From assembly GCF_029633915.1 (NCBI RefSeq), contig NZ_CP091092.1, positions 1,550,001 through 1,614,000 on the forward strand: a DNA stretch of 64,000 bases. Reading direction: 5' to 3'. The notes beneath the pieces are model-generated. The model was not told the DNA's origin. It saw nothing but the letters and a program-made list of their open reading frames with translations, and searched no databases. A program made the position numbers and the translations under genes. Below, in pieces: positions 7,590-16,704 of this stretch. The stretch's first letter is position 1; every line of letters begins with the position of its first letter. The stretch is from Methanomicrobium antiquum. GTDB taxonomy: Archaea; Halobacteriota; Methanomicrobia; Methanomicrobiales; Methanomicrobiaceae.

Positions 7590-8319
7590 CGTAATAACTG
7601 ATAAATCCGGAGAATGCCGGGTTGATAAAGAGAGGATTTCCTCCCTTGCAAAAGAGATTGCATCCCGGAAAAACATAATTCCTATAATAATTCATGGAGC
7701 AGGATCATGCGGTCATCCTGAGGCCAAAGAACATCACCTTGATAAAGGGCTAGATACAACAAATAAAGCAGGTATATTTATCACTCATCATGCTGTCCGA
7801 AGACTCAATGATGCAGTGGTAAACGCGCTTCGTGCCAGTGGTGTGGAATCTGTAGGAATTCACCCGCTAGATGCATGTACTGCGAAAAACGGACGTCTAA
7901 TATCATTTGAATGCGGACCCATAAAACTCCTGCTGAAACACGGCATTGTTCCTGTTATGCATGGGGATGTTGTGATGGATGAGGAGAAAGGTGTCTGCAT
8001 TGTATCAGGAGATCAACTGGTAAGTTATCTGGCAGTAAATCTTCATGCAGAAAGAATAGGTCTTGCAACCGATGTGCCGGGTGTATTAAAGGATGGAAAT
8101 GTAATTCCGGCAATAAACAAAAAGACCATTTCAAATCTTGAGATAAATGAATCAGGAAATACAGATGTTACCGGCGGAATGAGAGGAAAGATAAACGAAC
8201 TCTTAATGCTTGCTGAAATGGGAATTGAATCAAATATATTTCATGTCTCAAGAACAGATGATTTCCTTGACGGGCGCGACCATGGCGGCACAATTGTCAC
8301 CAAAAAAACCACTCTTTAA
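7555..8319 (+). CDS. ipk: isopentenyl phosphate kinase
   Basis: The enzyme phosphorylates isopentenyl phosphate to IPP, the last kinase step of the modified archaeal mevalonate pathway. The 254-residue amino-acid-kinase fold protein has ILKLGGSVITDK (6-17), IIHGAGSCGHPEAKEH with His54 at the position of the essential family histidine, VPVMHGDVV, and SGDQLVSYLA, then TDVTGGMRGKI near the C-terminus. GAGG upstream of ATG 7555 lies within the mvk coding region. Confidence 0.95.
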   Translation: MAELIILKLGGSVITDKSGECRVDKERISSLAKEIASRKNIIPIIIHGAGSCGHPEAKEHHLDKGLDTTNKAGIFITHHAVRRLNDAVVNALRASGVESVGIHPLDACTAKNGRLISFECGPIKLLLKHGIVPVMHGDVVMDEEKGVCIVSGDQLVSYLAVNLHAERIGLATDVPGVLKDGNVIPAINKKTISNLEINESGNTDVTGGMRGKINELLMLAEMGIESNIFHVSRTDDFLDGRDHGGTIVTKKTTL

Positions 8320-8338
8320 AGTAAGCAGAAAATGACCC

Positions 8339-8370
8339 TGACAGAAGATATTTTCTGTCATCTTTTCTTC
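8339..8370 (+). terminator. hairpin and pyrimidine tract after ipk
   Basis: TGACAGAA (8339-8346) and TTCTGTCA (8353-8360) form a perfect 8-bp stem with a 6-base loop, followed by TCTTTTCTTC. It lies 20 bases after the ipk stop and before a 220-base AT-rich gap, so transcript end or partial termination is plausible. In archaea the T-rich tract matters more than the hairpin. Confidence 0.4.
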
Positions 8371-8579
8371 TGAAAATAAAAAGAGGTTAAATTAAACAAA
8401 ATATTCGGACTTTGATGAAATCATGAGTCATATCAGCAAATATTACTCATATGAATGCAACGCAGGCTGAAATGATGAAATAACTCATTAAAGATGCAAA
8501 AGATTTCCTTTCAAAGACGGGTTAAAAAAAATTAACCAATAAATTTGTCAATAGTCTGACTGAAGATAAAAAAAAGGGG

Positions 8580-9635
8580 TTGGAACAGATAAAAAAATCA
8601 GAATTTACTTCTTCACGCAAAAGAGAGCATCTTGAGATTTGCTGTGAGAATGATATAGAAACCGGTTTTGCCGGATTTGATGATATAAGACTTGTACACA
8701 ACGCACTTCCGGAATGTAAACTTGAATCAATTGACATGTCTGTCAGATTCTTAGGACACAATCTGTCTTCTCCCGTCTTCATAGCCGCAATGACAGGAGG
8801 TCATCCTGATACCTTGCAGGTGAACAAAAATTTGGCACTGGCCGCAGAGCACTTCAATATCGGAATGGGTGTTGGATCACAGCGGGCGGCACTTGAAAAT
8901 CCACAACTTTCGGACAGTTTTACAGCTGTTCGTGAGGCGGCACCAAAAGCATTTTTGTGCGGCAATTTAGGTGCAATTCAGCTTGTAGAAAAAGGGCCGG
9001 AATGGGCAGACAAAGCAGTGGAAATGATTGACGCCCAGGCACTATGTATTCATTTAAATCCTTTACAGGAAGCAATACAGCCTGAAGGCGATCATGATTC
9101 AAATGGCTGTCTGAAAGCTATTGATGAACTTAGCAGGACCTCAAAATATCCTGTTATTGTAAAAGAGACCGGATGCGGAATCTCACGTGAAACTGCACAA
9201 AAATTATGGAGTGCAGGTGTAAGTGCAATTGATACAGGCGGACTTGGAGGAACATCCTGGGCCGCTGTTGAAACACTACGTGCAGAAGATAAAAATCTTA
9301 TTAATCTGGGCAGGAATTTTTCAGACTGGGGAATTCCAACAGCAGTATCTTTAATAGAGATTGCCGGCTTTGAAAAGCCTGTTATCGCAACCGGTGGAAT
9401 AAGAAGTGGAACAGATATAGCAAAAGCAGTGGCTCTTGGTGCAAATCTTTGTGGTATGGCTCTTCCGCTTTTAAAACCGGCAATGGAAAACTCCGACTCT
9501 CTGAATAAAGCAATAGATAATATTCATAGAGAACTTGCAGTATCCATGTATTTAACCGGTTCAAAAAATATCACCAGTCTTTCAAAGTCAAGGACGTATA
9601 TTACAGGAATAACCCGGCAAATGGCCGGTTTTTAA
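8580..9635 (+). CDS. fni: type 2 isopentenyl-diphosphate isomerase
   Basis: This FMN- and NAD(P)H-dependent enzyme interconverts IPP and DMAPP. The 351-residue product has SSRKREHLEICCEND near the N-terminus, the FIAAMTGGHPDT strand (about 63-74), GVGSQRAALENP, VIVKETGCGIS, the DTGGLGGTSWAA loop and VIATGGIRSGTDIAKAVALGA for FMN phosphate binding. No ATG lies upstream of the conserved region, so TTG 8580 is the best start; the GGGG just before it is very close for a ribosome site, so the exact start is uncertain. Confidence 0.93.
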   Translation: MEQIKKSEFTSSRKREHLEICCENDIETGFAGFDDIRLVHNALPECKLESIDMSVRFLGHNLSSPVFIAAMTGGHPDTLQVNKNLALAAEHFNIGMGVGSQRAALENPQLSDSFTAVREAAPKAFLCGNLGAIQLVEKGPEWADKAVEMIDAQALCIHLNPLQEAIQPEGDHDSNGCLKAIDELSRTSKYPVIVKETGCGISRETAQKLWSAGVSAIDTGGLGGTSWAAVETLRAEDKNLINLGRNFSDWGIPTAVSLIEIAGFEKPVIATGGIRSGTDIAKAVALGANLCGMALPLLKPAMENSDSLNKAIDNIHRELAVSMYLTGSKNITSLSKSRTYITGITRQMAGF

Positions 9636-9657
9636 AAAAAACAGGAGAATATAAAAT

Positions 9658-11004
9658 ATGGATGTAGAGATAATTGCTGTAGGCGGTTATAACGAAGTCG
9701 GCAGAAATATGACTGCTGTCCGCTATGGCAAGGAAATTGTAATATTTGATATGGGTCTCAGGCTTGACCAGATAATGATCCATGAAGATGCCGAAGTAGA
9801 GAATATGCATTCTCTTGATCTTATCGAGATGAAGGCAATCCCTGATGATACAATAATGAACACTGTCGAAGGCAGTGTCAAGGCGATTGTATGTACACAC
9901 GGACATCTGGATCACATTGGTGCAATACCAAAGCTTGCCCACAGATACAATGCACCAATTATTGGAACACCTTATACAGCAAAGTTAATTGAACAGCAGA
10001 TTGAAGGTGAGAAAAAATTTGGAGTTTCCAATAAGGTTTTTGCCCTAAATGCAGGCTCAAAATACAGATATGAAATATCAAAGGACTTAAGTCTTGAATT
10101 TGTAAACGTTCAGCACTCAATCATAGATACTGCAATGGCAGTTCTTCACACTCCGGCAGGAATCATTGTTTATGCAAACGATTTTAAGCTTGACAGAACA
10201 CCTGTTCTTGGAAACCCTCCGGATTTTGCACGTATGCGTGAACTTGGACGTGAAGGTGTTTTAGCACTTATCATTGAGAGTACAAACGTCAGGCTTCCGG
10301 GAAGATGTCCAAGTGAAAGAATTGCACAAAAACTTGTCCGCGATGCAATGACAAGTTATGAAGATGATAAAAGTGCAATAATAGTAAGCACGTTTTCATC
10401 ACATATTGCACGAGTTAAGACAATTGCCGAATGTGCACACGAGATTGGAAGAAAGCCTGTACTTCTTGGAAGATCGATGGAGAAGTATTCTTCAACAGCA
10501 GAACAGCTAAAACAGGTCAGTTTCCCAGAGACATTGTCAATGTTTGGAAACCGAAAGACTGTAGACAGGACAATCCGCCGTATCATGAAAGAAGGAAAGG
10601 ATAAATATGTCCCTATTGTAACCGGACATCAGGGAGAACCAGGTGCTATTCTGACACGACTTGCGGCAGGAAACACTCCATATCGCCTTGACAAGGGTGA
10701 CAAAGTGATGTACAGTGCAAACATTATTCCAAATCCAATGAACTTCGGGCAGAGGTATCATCAGGAAACACTTCTCAGGATGAAGGGTGCACGCATATTT
10801 GAAGGTCTTCATGTAAGTGGTCATGCCCAAAGAGAAGATCACTACGAGATACTAAATCTGTTAAATCCACAGCATATCATTCCCTCACACGGAGATGTTG
10901 ATATGACAGGTGAATACATGAAGCTTGCAGTAGAATGTGGATATACTCTTGGAAATGATGTACATATCCTAAGAAACGGAATGAGACTTTGCGTAACAAA
11001 ATAA
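9658..11004 (+). CDS. rnj: archaeal ribonuclease J (metallo-beta-lactamase/beta-CASP)
   Basis: RNase J is a 5-to-3-prime exoribonuclease in euryarchaea. The 448-residue protein has IIAVGGYNEVGRNMTAV at the start, the zinc motif THGHLDH (80-86), the beta-CASP part with IIVSTFSSHIARV and VTGHQGEPGAIL, and C-terminal histidine motifs SGHAQREDHYEIL and IIPSHGDVDMTGEY. CAGGAGA precedes the ATG. It stands between two isoprenoid genes, an arrangement shared with other methanogens as far as I recall. Confidence 0.93.
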   Translation: MDVEIIAVGGYNEVGRNMTAVRYGKEIVIFDMGLRLDQIMIHEDAEVENMHSLDLIEMKAIPDDTIMNTVEGSVKAIVCTHGHLDHIGAIPKLAHRYNAPIIGTPYTAKLIEQQIEGEKKFGVSNKVFALNAGSKYRYEISKDLSLEFVNVQHSIIDTAMAVLHTPAGIIVYANDFKLDRTPVLGNPPDFARMRELGREGVLALIIESTNVRLPGRCPSERIAQKLVRDAMTSYEDDKSAIIVSTFSSHIARVKTIAECAHEIGRKPVLLGRSMEKYSSTAEQLKQVSFPETLSMFGNRKTVDRTIRRIMKEGKDKYVPIVTGHQGEPGAILTRLAAGNTPYRLDKGDKVMYSANIIPNPMNFGQRYHQETLLRMKGARIFEGLHVSGHAQREDHYEILNLLNPQHIIPSHGDVDMTGEYMKLAVECGYTLGNDVHILRNGMRLCVTK

Positions 11005-11042
11005 CATCATAAATTATTGCAAATAAAATGAAGGGATAATTA

Positions 11043-12008
11043 ATGAAACTTGAAGAATATCTTGAAAAAACAGCAGAGGATGTTGATCTTGAGCTTGACA
11101 GGCTCTTTGGTGCGGCTCCCGGAGAACTAAGTAAGGCAAGTGCCCATCTGCTCATTGCCGGGGGAAAAAGGTTACGACCAGCTGTTACAATTCTTGCGGC
11201 AGATCTTGTTAATAAAGGCTGTTCACGTGAGATTTTCCCTGCGGCTCTCGCACTTGAGGTTACACACACTTTTACCCTTGTTCATGATGATATCATGGAC
11301 GATGACTCAAACCGCCGCGGCGTCCCGACAGTTCACTGTAAATGGGATACACCTACCGCAATTCTTGCAGGTGATGTATTGTATGCAGAGGCGTTTGAGC
11401 TTATTACACGATCTATTGCAGATAATCTTGCAAAAGTACTTAGTGTGGAAATTCTGGCAAGAACCTGTGTTGAAATCTGCCAGGGACAGCATGAGGATAT
11501 GTCTTTTGAGAAGAGGAATGATGTCTTAGACTACGAATACATCGACATGGTAGGAAAAAAGACAGGAAAACTCTATGCAGCCGCGGCCGCAATTGGTGGA
11601 ACACTTGCAGGCGGAAATGTGAAGCAAACTCAGGCGCTTCATGACTGGGGATATTTCAGTGGAATTGCATTCCAGATTCAGGATGATTTAATTGACCTTA
11701 TAACACCCTCCGAGAAGAGCGGAAAAGATCAGGCATCTGATCTCTCAGAAGGCAAGCAGACTCTTGTTGCAATTAAGGCAAGAGAAGCAGGTGTTGATTT
11801 GTCAAAGTTCAGAAAACAAAATCTCTCATCAGAAGAAATAAAAGAAGCAATTGATATGCTCGAAAAGGCCGGCATAATTGATGAAGTCAGAAAAACAGCA
11901 GAGGATTATGTAAACCGTGCAAAAGAGATGCTTTCGATATTCCCTGACTGCGATGAGAAACGACTTCTCACAGAAATCACAGATTATTTTATTACCAGAG
12001 GCTTTTAA
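11043..12008 (+). CDS. idsA: geranylgeranyl diphosphate synthase (short-chain prenyltransferase)
   Basis: The enzyme extends DMAPP with IPP to the C20 chain of archaeal lipids. The 321-residue protein has the first aspartate-rich motif HDDIMDDD (D82-D86) and the second QIQDDLIDL (D214-D218), plus GGKRLRPAV (40-48). Phe77, five residues before the first motif, is the position that influences chain length; an aromatic residue there fits archaeal GGPP synthases. FPP cannot be excluded as an additional product. AAGGGAT precedes the ATG; gltX follows closely. Confidence 0.93.
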   Translation: MKLEEYLEKTAEDVDLELDRLFGAAPGELSKASAHLLIAGGKRLRPAVTILAADLVNKGCSREIFPAALALEVTHTFTLVHDDIMDDDSNRRGVPTVHCKWDTPTAILAGDVLYAEAFELITRSIADNLAKVLSVEILARTCVEICQGQHEDMSFEKRNDVLDYEYIDMVGKKTGKLYAAAAAIGGTLAGGNVKQTQALHDWGYFSGIAFQIQDDLIDLITPSEKSGKDQASDLSEGKQTLVAIKAREAGVDLSKFRKQNLSSEEIKEAIDMLEKAGIIDEVRKTAEDYVNRAKEMLSIFPDCDEKRLLTEITDYFITRGF

Positions 12009-12037
12009 AAGATGTCTGTTAATCCAAAAGAATTTTT

Positions 12038-13696
12038 TTGATTCATGCCCTTCATAATGCTGTAACACATAACAGCGTTCCAAAGGCAGGCACTGTTCTT
12101 GGGATGCTCATGGGAAAGCATCCTGAGTTTCGGCCACAGGCCAAAGAGATGTCTGCAATTCTAAATGAAGTCTTAATAGAAGTTGAAGCACTATCGCCGG
12201 AGGAGAGGGCAGAAAAGCTCTTCGAACTTGCACCTGAAATGCTTTCTGAAAAGAAAGAAAAAAAGGAGAAGATAAGAGGACTTCGTGCACTTAAAAACGT
12301 TGATGAGAAGGGCGTTGTAATGCGTTTTGCACCAAACCCAAGCGGCCCGCTTCATCTCGGGCATGCACGTGCGGCTTATCTGAATGACTATTACATAAGG
12401 CAGTATGGCGGACGATATGTCTTAAGAATTGAGGATACCGACCCAAGACGTGTTGAACCGGAAAATTATGAACTTCTGCTGGATGACATCAAATGGCTTG
12501 GAATAAACATAACAGAGACTGTATATCAAAGCGATAGATTTGATATCTATTATGAATATGGCAGAAAACTTATAGAAATCGGGGGAGCTTATATCTGCAC
12601 CTGCGATTCTGAAGTTTTCAGGGATCTAAAAAACAGCAAAAAAACATGTCCGTGCCGTGACCAGAGTGTTGAAGAAAACTTACAGCTTTGGGAGAAAATG
12701 CTCAACGGAGATTTTCCTGAAGGAACAGTCACAGTGCGTGTGAAAACCGAAATAGATCATCCCGACCCTGCTATGCGTGATTTTTCAATATTTCGGGTTG
12801 TTGACCATCCGCATCCTAAAATTGATGCCAAAGTCTATCCTATGATGAATCTTTCAGTTGTAATTGACGATCATCTTTTAGGAATCACCCATGTAATACG
12901 CGGAAAAGACCATATTGCAAATACAAGACGCCAGAGGTATATCTATGATTACTTCGGATGGAATCCGCCTGAGTATCATCATTACGGCAGAATGTCTATC
13001 GGAGATGTTGTTTTATCGACAACTGCCATAAAAGAGGGCATAAAGTCCGGGGCATATACCGGATGGGATGATATTCATCTTGGGACATTAAAGGCAATTG
13101 CAAGAAGAGGAATACTGCCTGAGGCTGTCAGAAACTCAATGATTGACATTGGTGTCGGACAGACTGACATTAAATTTTCGTGGGAAAACCTGTTTGCCGA
13201 GAATAAAGCTATTGTCGATCCTGTGTCAAACCGTTATTTCTTTGTTGAGAATCCTGTAAAATGCAGGGTTGCCGGCGCCCCTGATATGACTGCAAAAGCG
13301 CTTTTAAATCCGAACGACGAATCAAAAGGCGCAAGAGAACTTGTATTTAAACAGGAACTTTTTGTCTCGGAAAGTGATCTTAAAGGATGCTCCATGGTAA
13401 GATTTAAGGATTTATTCAACGCTGAAGTATCCTATGACGGCAGTGAATATTCACTGAAATATGCAGGAGGTCTTTTGGAGGATGCAAGAAAGAATAAAGC
13501 ACCGATTATCCAGTGGCTTCCGGCAAAAGATAATTTAAGATGCACCCTTCTCTCGCCGGAGGGCAACTGTGAGGGGCTCTGTGAAAGGGGAGTTCTCCTT
13601 GAAGAGAACAACGTCGTTCAGTTTGAAAGAGTCGGCTTTGCAAGAATTGACTCGGTTAAAGGCGAAAATGTGACAGCTTATTTTGCCCATCACTAA
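12038..13696 (+). CDS. gltX: glutamyl-tRNA synthetase, apparent frameshift at the 5-prime end
   Basis: Class I synthetase charging tRNA-Glu. The 552-residue frame has an archaeal N-terminal helical extension, the HIGH-type motif APNPSGPLHLGHARAAY (about residues 103-119), RIEDTDPRRV, and LSTTAIKEGI in the place of the KMSKS loop. The open frame begins at TTG 12038 with no ribosome site. An ATG at 12012, three bases after idsA, opens a frame that runs into the T7 tract at 12033-12039 and stops at 12039. One more T there (or a -1 slip) would fuse MSVNPKEFF to LIHALHNAVTH, giving a family-like N-terminus. See findings. Confidence 0.92.
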   Translation: MIHALHNAVTHNSVPKAGTVLGMLMGKHPEFRPQAKEMSAILNEVLIEVEALSPEERAEKLFELAPEMLSEKKEKKEKIRGLRALKNVDEKGVVMRFAPNPSGPLHLGHARAAYLNDYYIRQYGGRYVLRIEDTDPRRVEPENYELLLDDIKWLGINITETVYQSDRFDIYYEYGRKLIEIGGAYICTCDSEVFRDLKNSKKTCPCRDQSVEENLQLWEKMLNGDFPEGTVTVRVKTEIDHPDPAMRDFSIFRVVDHPHPKIDAKVYPMMNLSVVIDDHLLGITHVIRGKDHIANTRRQRYIYDYFGWNPPEYHHYGRMSIGDVVLSTTAIKEGIKSGAYTGWDDIHLGTLKAIARRGILPEAVRNSMIDIGVGQTDIKFSWENLFAENKAIVDPVSNRYFFVENPVKCRVAGAPDMTAKALLNPNDESKGARELVFKQELFVSESDLKGCSMVRFKDLFNAEVSYDGSEYSLKYAGGLLEDARKNKAPIIQWLPAKDNLRCTLLSPEGNCEGLCERGVLLEENNVVQFERVGFARIDSVKGENVTAYFAHH

Positions 13697-13791
13697 ATTT
13701 TAAAAAAGACTTTTTTAATATTCATTTTTTTGGGATTTAATCTAATAAATCAAAACCCTCATTACAACACAAAGCTAAAATATCAGGCACT

Positions 13792-14745
13792 ATGCCAAAT
13801 CTTAATGTCGCTATGCTTGGCGCTCCTGAATATTCAAAAAATGTCGGAAAGAAGGGAACTACCTCAGATATTGTCTTTTATAATCTTAAAAAAGGTGAGG
13901 ACACTGTAACTATAATAGAGCCTTTGAGGTATCCGGAACGTCTTCCGCCTCTTTTTTACACCGCATCAATGTCTGACTGTGCAGTTTTGATTGTCGATGC
14001 AATAACTCCTGAATTTGGAGAAACTGTTGTAATGTTAGACTGCGCCGGTGTAAAAGACGGATATATTATTCTTAGAAATTATATTGATAAATCACAGATT
14101 GCTCCTCTTATTCAAGGAACTGTTCTTGAAAACTACTCTTACATGGAAGACGACCCAAATCTTCTTCGTGAGACATTAATTGAAGACGCCGCCAAAAAAC
14201 CTCGTGAATTAACAGATATTGCAGGTGTAGTCTCAGTAGATCACCATTTCAATGTGAAGGGAATAGGAACTGTTGTTTTGGGAGGCGTTGAATTTGGCTC
14301 GATAAAAACGCATGACACACTTAAAGTTCTTCCAACCGATAAGACAGCACAGGTTCGCTCCATCCAAAGGCATGATACAGACTGCCCTGATGCAACAAAA
14401 GGTGACAGAGTAGGACTTGCACTTAAAAATATAACATCAGAAGAGCTTGACAGAGGCTATGTCCTGACCGCAAGCAAGGATGTGTGGACTGCAGATAAAT
14501 TCACCTGCCGCTTAAATATTGTGAAATACTGGCAAACTCCTGTTACAGAAGGAATGACTATTCATCTTGGCCACTGGATGCAATATATCTCAGGGAAAAT
14601 AGAGTCTGTCAGCGGCGATCCAAAAAACCCTGATATTGTTATTGCCCTTGAAAAAGAGATGGTCTATCTTTTGAATGACAATGCATTGCTCTTTCACTTA
14701 GATGCCGGAAAATTACGTGTTGTTGGAACAGTTTCGTTAAACTAA
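13792..14745 (+). CDS. EF-Tu/SelB-like translation factor homologue lacking an intact P-loop
   Basis: The 317-residue protein resembles translational GTPases in layout: an N-terminal part about 120 residues long in the place of the G domain, then a domain-2-like beta barrel (GVVSVDHHFNVKGIGTVVLGGVEFGS, in two motifs, about 145-170) and a domain-3-like end. The place of the GHVDHGKT loop reads GAPEYSKNVGKKGT, and no NKxD motif is visible, so GTP hydrolysis is doubtful. Similar proteins are annotated as EF-Tu-like in methanogens; the function is unknown. The gene stands alone, with about 95 bases of AT-rich DNA before it. Confidence 0.75.
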   Translation: MPNLNVAMLGAPEYSKNVGKKGTTSDIVFYNLKKGEDTVTIIEPLRYPERLPPLFYTASMSDCAVLIVDAITPEFGETVVMLDCAGVKDGYIILRNYIDKSQIAPLIQGTVLENYSYMEDDPNLLRETLIEDAAKKPRELTDIAGVVSVDHHFNVKGIGTVVLGGVEFGSIKTHDTLKVLPTDKTAQVRSIQRHDTDCPDATKGDRVGLALKNITSEELDRGYVLTASKDVWTADKFTCRLNIVKYWQTPVTEGMTIHLGHWMQYISGKIESVSGDPKNPDIVIALEKEMVYLLNDNALLFHLDAGKLRVVGTVSLN

Positions 14746-14891
14746 ATCTTTTATATTTCATTTCTTTTTCACTTGTTTTTAACATAATCTTTACTTGTTT
14801 TTCATTTGTTTTTCAAAAAGAGTAGATTATGACTTCGGTTTTTTTCGAAGTCAAAGATAGAATTAATATAATAAACATCCATTTTATCCAT

Positions 14892-15629
14892 ATGTCAATC
14901 AGATTCAGATATTTAATGGCTGTTTTTGTTGTGCTACTGGCAATTTCATCATTTGCCGGCATTACAGCCGCGGCAGAAGAAGATGAAAAACTTATTCATG
15001 TATCAGGAACCGGCAAAGTGACTACAAGTCCTGACGTAGCTGAAATCTCACTTGCAGTGCAGACTGAAGATCAAGACGGCCTTTTTGCCCAGCAGGAGAA
15101 TGCACGCAGGATGAGCGAATGCATCTCAGCTTTAAAGACACTTGGTCTTACAGATGAAGATATAAAAACAACAGGCTACAGCATGTACTCCTACAAGACA
15201 GATTCAGACTCACCATTTGGAGGGGAAAAAACAGTTTATCGTGTTACAAACACACTTCTTGTGAAAACCACAAAGACCGATATGGCAGGGGAAATAATTG
15301 ACAAAGCTATTGCAAACGGTGCAAACAGTGTGAACTATGTTTCATTTACTCTTTCAGATGAAAAAAGCCAGTCACTAAGATCAGAAGCACTTACAAAGGC
15401 TGTAACACAGGCACGCCTTGATGCCGACTCTGTTTCAGCCGCTCTTGGAGTGTCAATACTTGGTGTTCAAAGCGTCAATGTAGGTTCAAGCTACACACCT
15501 TACACATACGCAGAATCAAACTATAAGAGCATGTCAATGGATTCAGCGGCAGGCACATATCCAACACCGATTCAGGCTGACACTGTTGATGTTACAGCTT
15601 CGGTTTCGATATCATACATCATCAGATAA
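14892..15629 (+). CDS. secreted SIMPL-domain (DUF541) protein
   Basis: SIMPL proteins form oligomeric rings or pores outside the cytoplasmic membrane; the role in archaea is unclear. I start at ATG 14892, because the product then begins with a signal-like segment (MSIRFRYLMAVFVVLLAISS followed by FAGITAAAEE) suited to cleavage near residues 27-29. The longer frame from 14829 would bury it. The rest (HVSGTGKVTTSPDVAEISLAV, then a long repeated alpha-beta body) is the whole domain, 245 residues in all. Confidence 0.85.
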   Translation: MSIRFRYLMAVFVVLLAISSFAGITAAAEEDEKLIHVSGTGKVTTSPDVAEISLAVQTEDQDGLFAQQENARRMSECISALKTLGLTDEDIKTTGYSMYSYKTDSDSPFGGEKTVYRVTNTLLVKTTKTDMAGEIIDKAIANGANSVNYVSFTLSDEKSQSLRSEALTKAVTQARLDADSVSAALGVSILGVQSVNVGSSYTPYTYAESNYKSMSMDSAAGTYPTPIQADTVDVTASVSISYIIR

Positions 15630-16017
15630 GTTGAATCAAAAAAGTCAGTTTCGGGATTAAGAATCTTTATTTCAAAACCAGAAATCTCTATTTTTAACCC
15701 TTATTACTTTGTTATAAAAGACTTTACAACAATTATTTCATTATGAAATTTTTAATAATCAAATTTTCCCTTAATGATAAAGGTTTTAAAAAATTTATTT
15801 TTTCATAATCGTTTTAAAAAAACGGATTATTCTGCAAATATGCACAGAGTAAACAGATTCTTAAATTTAGCTTTCAAATTTAACTTTTCTTTTTTCATAG
15901 AAATGTTTCATAAAATTTTTCAAATTTTAATTTAATGCTTCACTGAGGTTTTCAAATGAATCTTTAAAAAAAGTTATTTGCCTTTTAAAGCAACTAATAA
16001 AAAGACGGTTTTGGTTT
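15630..16017. other. gene-free AT-rich gap before rpiA
   Basis: About 390 bases with very low GC, including several T-rich and A-rich runs. I see no tRNA, no convincing small gene and no copy of the repeat family. The last 30 bases (AACTAATAAAAAG near 15991) can serve as the rpiA promoter. Confidence 0.5.
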
Positions 16018-16704
16018 ATGTCTGAAAATATAGTAAATTCAAAGAAAAATGCCGGCAATTATGCGGCAGATCTTGTAATAGACGGCAACATTGTTGGGCT
16101 TGGCACAGGCTCGACAGTTCTTTACACAATGGAGCGTTTGTCATACAGAATAAAAGAGGAGGGACTGATGATAAAAGGTGTCCCTACATCATATCAGACC
16201 GCAGTCCGTGCAAGAAATCTTGGCATTCCTCTTACGACACTTGACGACTTCCCAAAAATTGATATTGCAATTGATGGTGCCGATGAGGTCGACTCTGATT
16301 TTAACCTTATAAAAGGAAGAGGTGCCGCTCAGACACGTGAGAGATGTGTTGCCGCCGCCGCAAAACAGTTTATAGTTGTTGTTGATGAAAGCAAACTTAC
16401 AAAAAAGCTGTCTGCAGTTGTTCCTGTGGAAGTTATTCCATTCGCACTTGCAGTATTGTGTGATAAAGTAAAAAGTCTTGGAGGAAACGCAATTGTGCGG
16501 GAAGGCGTTAAAAAAGACGGACCTGTAATTACCGACAATGGACAAATAGAAGTGGACTGCGATTTTGGAGAGATAGATAATCCCGAAAGTCTGGAAACTG
16601 AACTGAATAATATACCAGGTGTTTTGTCCTGCGGAATATTTACGGAATTTAAGGAAAAAACAGTTGTGATTGCAGGAAATGCAACCGGTATTGAAATTCT
16701 ATGA
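16018..16704 (+). CDS. rpiA: ribose-5-phosphate isomerase A
   Basis: Interconverts ribose 5-phosphate and ribulose 5-phosphate, supplying ribose for nucleotides. The 228 residues include the phosphate loop VGLGTGSTV (26-34), PTSYQT, the catalytic region DIAIDGADEVD (about 82-92) and a KG-rich loop. In that loop the usual KGGGA reads KGRGAAQTRER, with arginine in place of one glycine. Whether this is lineage-normal needs an alignment. The 3-prime end overlaps the convergent regulator gene by 6 bases. Confidence 0.94.
   Translation: MSENIVNSKKNAGNYAADLVIDGNIVGLGTGSTVLYTMERLSYRIKEEGLMIKGVPTSYQTAVRARNLGIPLTTLDDFPKIDIAIDGADEVDSDFNLIKGRGAAQTRERCVAAAAKQFIVVVDESKLTKKLSAVVPVEVIPFALAVLCDKVKSLGGNAIVREGVKKDGPVITDNGQIEVDCDFGEIDNPESLETELNNIPGVLSCGIFTEFKEKTVVIAGNATGIEIL

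Noticed and set aside
8451-8525. A peptide-like frame MNATQAEMMK, stop, LIKDAKDFLSKTG before fni
   Set aside because: It might be a decayed small gene, but it is broken by a stop, lacks a ribosome site and is short enough for chance in AT-rich DNA.
14829-14891. Longer N-terminus for the SIMPL protein
   Set aside because: It would place 21 residues before a clear signal peptide that begins at ATG 14892.
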